Positions 5,239-7,984 of a stretch of 7,984 nt of DNA are shown piece after piece. The stretch covers positions 1-7,984 of the forward strand of contig CANRHM010000056.1 of NCBI GenBank assembly GCA_947630415.1, read 5' to 3'. A program made the translations under genes and the position numbers. This DNA comes from an uncultured Bacilli bacterium (GTDB taxonomy: Bacteria > Bacillota_I > Bacilli_A > RF39 > UBA660). A model generated the notes under the pieces. That model saw nothing but the letters and a program-made list of their open reading frames with translations. It was not told the DNA's origin and made no database searches. The stretch's first letter is position 1. The number at the start of each line of letters is the position of its first letter.

Positions 5239-7529
5239 TATCTTCCACAGCAAGTTAAACTTGCATTTTTAACTCTTTCAACCGTAACGCCCTCGCCCTC
5301 TTTACGACCACATCCTGGGCATACATCTCCGATAACACCGGTGTAGCCACATACAGGATCACGATCGACTGGGTGATTGATAGCACCATATCCAATATCG
5401 TTATCGTGCATGATACGAACAATTTTCTCAAATGCTTCCACATTGTTCGCCGTATCACCATCCACTTCGATATAACTGATATGTCCACCATTAGTATATT
5501 TATGATAAGGACCTTCGAGTTTCAACTTATCAATAATCGATATATTGTAATATACAGGAACATGGAACGAATTCGTATAGTATTCGCGGTCTGTAACGCC
5601 TTCGATAATACCGTAAATCGATTTGTCGATCGCGGTAAATCTTCCCGATAATCCTTCGGCAGGAGTTGCAATGAGCGAGAAATTAAGTTTGTACTCTGCT
5701 ACATACTGATCGCATCGTTCTCTCATAAATTTAATAATTTCAAGTCCTAATTCTTGACTCTTCTTGCTTTCACCATGATGTTTTCCCGTTAATGCTTTCA
5801 AACATTCTGCAAGTCCAATGAAACCAATCGTTAATGTTCCATTTTTAAGAACTGGTTTTAACCGTTGGTTCGGACGAAGTCCTTTCGAATTAATCCAAAC
5901 ACCTTGACCTAATAAGAATGGAAAGTTATAGACTTTCTTACTGCATTGAATCTCAAAACGTTCAAGTAATTGGTCTTTTACTAAATCCATCAAATCGCCA
6001 AGTTCTTTATAAAAGCCTTCCATATCGGCTTTCTTTTCACCTTGAACAATACCATGTTTAATACCTAGTCTTGGTAAGTTAATCGAAGTAAATGATAAGT
6101 TTCCACGACCCGGAACCACTTCTAAATCAGGATTAGCAGGGTTTGCCATAACACGTGTACGGCATCCCATGTAAGCAATCTCGGTTCTATAATCGCCTTC
6201 TTTATAATAAGGAAGGTTGAACGATGCATCGATAAAGGCAAAGTTAGGGAAAAGTCTTTTAGCTGAAACCTTACAAGCTAAATGGAACAAATCATAGTTC
6301 TTATCCCCTACTTCGTAGTTAAGTCCTTCTTTGACTTTAAAAATCGAAATTGGGAAAATAGGCGTTTCTCCTTTTCCAAGTCCAGCATCTAATGCATACA
6401 AGTAATTTTTAACCACCATTCTTCCTTCTGGAGAAGTATCTGTTCCAAAGTTGATAGATGAGAATGGAACTTGTGCTCCTGCCCTTGAGTGCATGGTATT
6501 TAAGTTGTGAATAAAAGCTTCCATCGCTTGATAGGTAATTCGATCCGTTTTAGCAAGTGCTTTATCATAAGACGTACGGAAGATTTTTTCTACTTGTTCA
6601 CTCTCTTTATAATAACTTCCAAAAACTTCTTCAATATCGAATTCGATTGATTTTAAATGGTCGATATCTTTTACAATATTATCCCATTTAAGAAGTCCAA
6701 CGAATCCTAATAGATCGAAGTAATCGTAAAGCATTTGTTTAAATTGTTTACGGAAAGTTTTTAGTACACCTGGAGCCATAAAGTAATCAAAGGCAGGGAT
6801 ACTTTGACCTCCATGTTGGTCGTTTTGGTTCGACTGAATAGCAATGGCAGCAAGTGCTGAATAACTCATAATATCTTGTGGGCAACGTAAGTGTCCATGT
6901 CCTGTTGAAAAACCATCTTTAAATAACTCATTTAAATCGATTTGACAACAAGTAGTAGTTCCCATCGGTAGGAAGTCCATATCGTGAATATGAATTTGTC
7001 CACTATCGTGGGCTTCTGCAAAACGGGGTTGCATTAAATATGATTTAGCAAATTCTTTAGCAAGGGTACTACCATATTGAAGCATGGTTCCCATTGGGGT
7101 ATTACCATCAACGTTTCCATTTTCTCTTTTTGCGTCTTCATCCTTGGCATCCTTTAACGTAAGGGACTCAATTGCTTTCGTTAGTTTGTGGTAACGCATT
7201 TGGAAGATCTTGCGTGATTCCGATCTTCTTTCACGATACGACGCAAACGATTGTAATACATCTTGATATTTTAAATCTTGTAATTTCTTTTCGATCAAGT
7301 CTTGAATATCTTCAATCTTAATTAAATCAATTCCTTGATAACCTTTCTTGATCGCATCCAATACGGCTACAAATACTTTATTGGTATCTTCTTCGGTGTA
7401 TTCTTCATTTGTAACACTATCGAATCCTTTCTTGATTGCAAGAGCAATCTTTTCCTCGTTGAAAGCAGTTTTTTTACCATCTCTTTTAACTACTTTCAAT
7501 GCGAAGGCATCCTTCGCTGTTGTAACCAT
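5238..7529 (-). CDS. nrdD: Anaerobic ribonucleoside-triphosphate reductase, large part lacking the glycyl-radical motif
   Basis: The catalytic chain of class III ribonucleotide reductase, 763 aa from the ATG at 7529 (GAGAGGTGG ribosome site). A 30-codon upstream extension is open, but it covers the promoter and is rejected. An ATP-cone allosteric domain lies at about 8-100 (ALKVVKRDGKKTAFNEEKI ... YQDVLQSFASYRERR). The ten-stranded barrel follows, with IHIHDMDFLPMG (about 178-190), TTCCQIDLNELF (192-203), the Asn/Gln-rich IQSNQNDQHGGQSIPAFDYF (231-250), SRAGAQVPFSSINFG (348-362) and YMGCRTRV (453-460), whose Cys455 is the likely thiyl-radical residue by analogy. The zinc-finger region is RDPVCGYTGVIGDVCPGCG (723-741); the expected first Cys is Asp (DPVC). 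The chain then ends EGEGVTVERVKNASLTCCGR without any GYL glycyl-radical site, which lies in the next ORF. First gene of the nrd operon. Confidence 0.95.
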   Translation of the reverse strand: MVTTAKDAFALKVVKRDGKKTAFNEEKIALAIKKGFDSVTNEEYTEEDTNKVFVAVLDAIKKGYQGIDLIKIEDIQDLIEKKLQDLKYQDVLQSFASYRERRSESRKIFQMRYHKLTKAIESLTLKDAKDEDAKRENGNVDGNTPMGTMLQYGSTLAKEFAKSYLMQPRFAEAHDSGQIHIHDMDFLPMGTTTCCQIDLNELFKDGFSTGHGHLRCPQDIMSYSALAAIAIQSNQNDQHGGQSIPAFDYFMAPGVLKTFRKQFKQMLYDYFDLLGFVGLLKWDNIVKDIDHLKSIEFDIEEVFGSYYKESEQVEKIFRTSYDKALAKTDRITYQAMEAFIHNLNTMHSRAGAQVPFSSINFGTDTSPEGRMVVKNYLYALDAGLGKGETPIFPISIFKVKEGLNYEVGDKNYDLFHLACKVSAKRLFPNFAFIDASFNLPYYKEGDYRTEIAYMGCRTRVMANPANPDLEVVPGRGNLSFTSINLPRLGIKHGIVQGEKKADMEGFYKELGDLMDLVKDQLLERFEIQCSKKVYNFPFLLGQGVWINSKGLRPNQRLKPVLKNGTLTIGFIGLAECLKALTGKHHGESKKSQELGLEIIKFMRERCDQYVAEYKLNFSLIATPAEGLSGRFTAIDKSIYGIIEGVTDREYYTNSFHVPVYYNISIIDKLKLEGPYHKYTNGGHISYIEVDGDTANNVEAFEKIVRIMHDNDIGYGAINHPVDRDPVCGYTGVIGDVCPGCGRKEGEGVTVERVKNASLTCCGR

Positions 7530-7557
7530 TTTACCACCTCTCCATCTTATAAACTTT

Positions 7558-7572
7558 TGTATTTTTAATACA
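7558..7572. repeat. TGTATT-N3-AATACA dyad at the nrdD transcription start
   Basis: A perfect 6-3-6 inverted repeat, TGTATT-TTT-AATACA on the + strand, located where transcription from the nrdD promoter should begin (about 7571). It could be an operator or a small 5' stem in the leader. It does not match the NrdR box well. Confidence 0.4.
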
Positions 7573-7577
7573 TCTTC

Positions 7578-7606
7578 ATTGTAGTATTTAACTATGCAAA
7601 AATCAA
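7578..7606 (-). promoter_or_regulatory. Sigma-A promoter of the nrdD operon
   Basis: On the - strand TTGATT (7601-7606) and TACAAT (7578-7583) are separated by 17 bases. The predicted start near 7571 gives a leader of about 42 bases before the nrdD ATG. The -35 lies inside the 24-bp inverted repeat described separately. Confidence 0.75.
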
Positions 7607-7618
7607 TACAGTTTTGCA
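7595..7618. repeat. 24-bp inverted repeat over the nrdD -35 box (candidate operator)
   Basis: TGCAAAA (7595-7601) and TTTTGCA (7612-7618) are perfect 7-bp arms with a 10-base centre, together covering the whole -35 hexamer. The placement suits a repressor of the anaerobic reductase operon. The sequence does not fit the NrdR consensus (ACAC-AT-rich-GTGT) convincingly, so the regulator is unknown. Confidence 0.5.
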
Positions 7619-7645
7619 CACTTTTTTGACCCCAAAATTTGATTT

Positions 7646-7660
7646 CCTTATAGGATAAGG
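7646..7660. repeat. CCTTAT-N3-ATAAGG dyad, copy 1
   Basis: A perfect 6-3-6 inverted repeat (CCTTAT-AGG-ATAAGG), flanked by GATTT on the left and ATTTC on the right. It is about 40 bases upstream of the nrdD -35 box, a usual place for an activator or auxiliary operator. Confidence 0.55.
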
Positions 7661-7784
7661 ATTTCTTAAAAAAATTTTTTTCAAATTTGACGTAAATTTA
7701 CATTTTTAAGACACGATTTTTTACCTTTTTAATTTAAAAAATATCAAAAAAGTCGTTTTTTATCTGTTATCAAAAAGTTAATTT

Positions 7785-7799
7785 CCTTATTTTATAAGG
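7785..7799. repeat. CCTTAT-N3-ATAAGG dyad, copy 2
   Basis: A second perfect copy with identical arms (CCTTAT-TTT-ATAAGG), preceded like copy 1 by ATTT. It lies 139 bases from copy 1. Confidence 0.55.
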
Positions 7800-7823
7800 T
7801 TTTTGTATTTTTATTGCATAATA

Positions 7824-7868
7824 AAAATAGACCTTTGCATTTTTTTATTTTTACAAAAGGTCTATTTT
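7824..7868 (-). terminator. 13-bp-stem hairpin, probable terminator
   Basis: AAAATAGACCTTT (7824-7836) and AAAGGTCTATTTT (7856-7868) are perfectly complementary around a 19-base T-rich loop. Read on the - strand the stem ends in ATTTTTATT, suitable for terminating a gene lying to the right of the window. The + strand has only TTTT before GCGC. It probably insulates the nrd operon from the upstream gene. Confidence 0.6.
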
Positions 7869-7875
7869 GCGCTAG

Positions 7876-7924
7876 AACTGATGTTTAAGACTTTAGGGCC
7901 TCTAAAGGCGGGAATTTATCAGTT
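7876..7924. repeat. Two-level inverted repeat (possible structured RNA)
   Basis: An outer pair AACTGAT (7876-7882) and ATCAGTT (7918-7924) encloses an inner perfect pair CTTTAG (7891-7896) and CTAAAG (7902-7907) with loop GGCCT. Unpaired strips of about 8 and 10 bases lie between the stems. It is more G+C-rich than its surroundings. I do not recognise it as a known riboswitch class. Confidence 0.4.
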
Positions 7925-7949
7925 TTGAAACTTTACATTGTTCTTCTAC

Positions 7950-7964
7950 CCTTTATTTATAAGG
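7950..7964. repeat. CCTTAT-N3-ATAAGG-like dyad, copy 3 (imperfect)
   Basis: CCTTTATTTATAAGG keeps the right arm ATAAGG exactly and changes the left arm to CCTTTA. It is followed by ATTTTC, like the ATTTC after copy 1. It lies 165 bases from copy 2. Confidence 0.4.
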
Positions 7965-7984
7965 ATTTTCTTGTCAAATTTTAA

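Larger units (their letters stand above)
7619..7984. other. Long non-coding region upstream of the nrdD promoter
   Basis: About 366 bases with no supportable gene on either strand and dense stop codons. It is very AT-rich, with an A7T7 tract at 7668-7681. It holds three CCTTAT-N3-ATAAGG-like dyads, a long 13-bp-stem hairpin (7824-7868) and a two-level foldable element (7876-7924). A 12-codon open tail on the - strand ending with TAG at 7946-7948 could be the end of an upstream gene, but it is too short to support. Confidence 0.7.

Noticed and set aside
5238..5240. Selenocysteine or frameshift explanation for the nrdD break
   Set aside because: The codon is UAA, not UGA, and the downstream ORF is in the same frame, so neither selenocysteine insertion nor frameshifting is needed.
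5058..5651. Open frames on the + strand (and one in another - strand frame) over nrdD and the small ORF
   Set aside because: They overlap strongly supported genes, lack ribosome sites and have no recognisable motifs; they are frame shadows.
7335..7584. Two + strand open frames over the nrdD 5' end
   Set aside because: Shadows of the ATP-cone coding region without ribosome sites or domains.
7530..7619. An nrdD start 30 codons upstream at 7619
   Set aside because: The extension covers the -10 and the predicted transcription start, has no ribosome site and does not look like NrdD; ATG 7529 has GAGAGGTGG before it.
7972..7977. TTGACA at the right edge as a -35 box
   Set aside because: No -10 hexamer lies 16-18 bases downstream on the - strand; the nearest TATAAA is only 10 bases away.
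7619..7984. tRNA, CRISPR, T-box, DnaA-box origin or known riboswitch in the non-coding region
   Set aside because: No cloverleaf, no regular spacers, no GGTGG-type T-box core, no TTATCCACA boxes, and no match to riboswitch cores I know.

Overview
The window is AT-rich and reads like a low-GC, spore-forming anaerobe of the Firmicutes (Bacillota). The evidence is a sigma-G type sporulation factor, strong AGGAGG ribosome sites, short T-tailed intrinsic terminators and an oxygen-sensitive class III ribonucleotide reductase. An Erysipelotrichia-like host is my guess from overall feel; the sequence does not prove it.

Layout. Bases 1 to about 556 are the right-hand part of an IS3-family insertion sequence on the + strand, cut by the window edge. 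Every other gene is on the - strand. In transcription order (right to left) they are: a roughly 450-base non-coding region rich in inverted repeats (7530-7984); nrdD (5238-7529); a 55-codon ORF carrying the NrdD glycyl-radical segment (5055-5222); nrdG (4500-5051); an unrecognised 268-aa protein (3577-4383); a ClpA/B/C-type AAA+ ATPase with only one AAA module (2143-3504); an unrecognised 215-aa protein (1400-2047); and sigG (563-1339). Intrinsic terminators follow nrdG, the 268-aa gene, the AAA+ gene and the 215-aa gene. The 268-aa and AAA+ genes have convincing sigma-A promoters of their own. The right half is therefore an nrdD-(glycyl ORF)-nrdG operon and the left half is a run of mostly single-gene units.

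How the genes work together. NrdD reduces ribonucleotides to deoxyribonucleotides without oxygen, using a glycyl radical that NrdG installs with S-adenosylmethionine and a 4Fe-4S cluster. The long nrdD ORF ends after its zinc-finger-like tail without the usual RR-x-[TC]-GYL glycyl-radical motif. That motif (RRITGYLVG, then FNNGKKAEE and RVKHG) lies in the next small ORF, which is in the same frame, is separated by one UAA codon, and has its own excellent ribosome site. This is the most unusual feature of the window: a class III reductase apparently made in two pieces, with the radical-bearing piece encoded immediately before its activase.

Other points of interest are a stand-alone Clp-D1-like ATPase with an unfamiliar N-terminal region, three copies of a CCTTAT-N3-ATAAGG-like dyad and other inverted repeats upstream of nrdD, stop codons buried inside terminator hairpins, and an insertion sequence ending within a few bases of the sigG stop codon.
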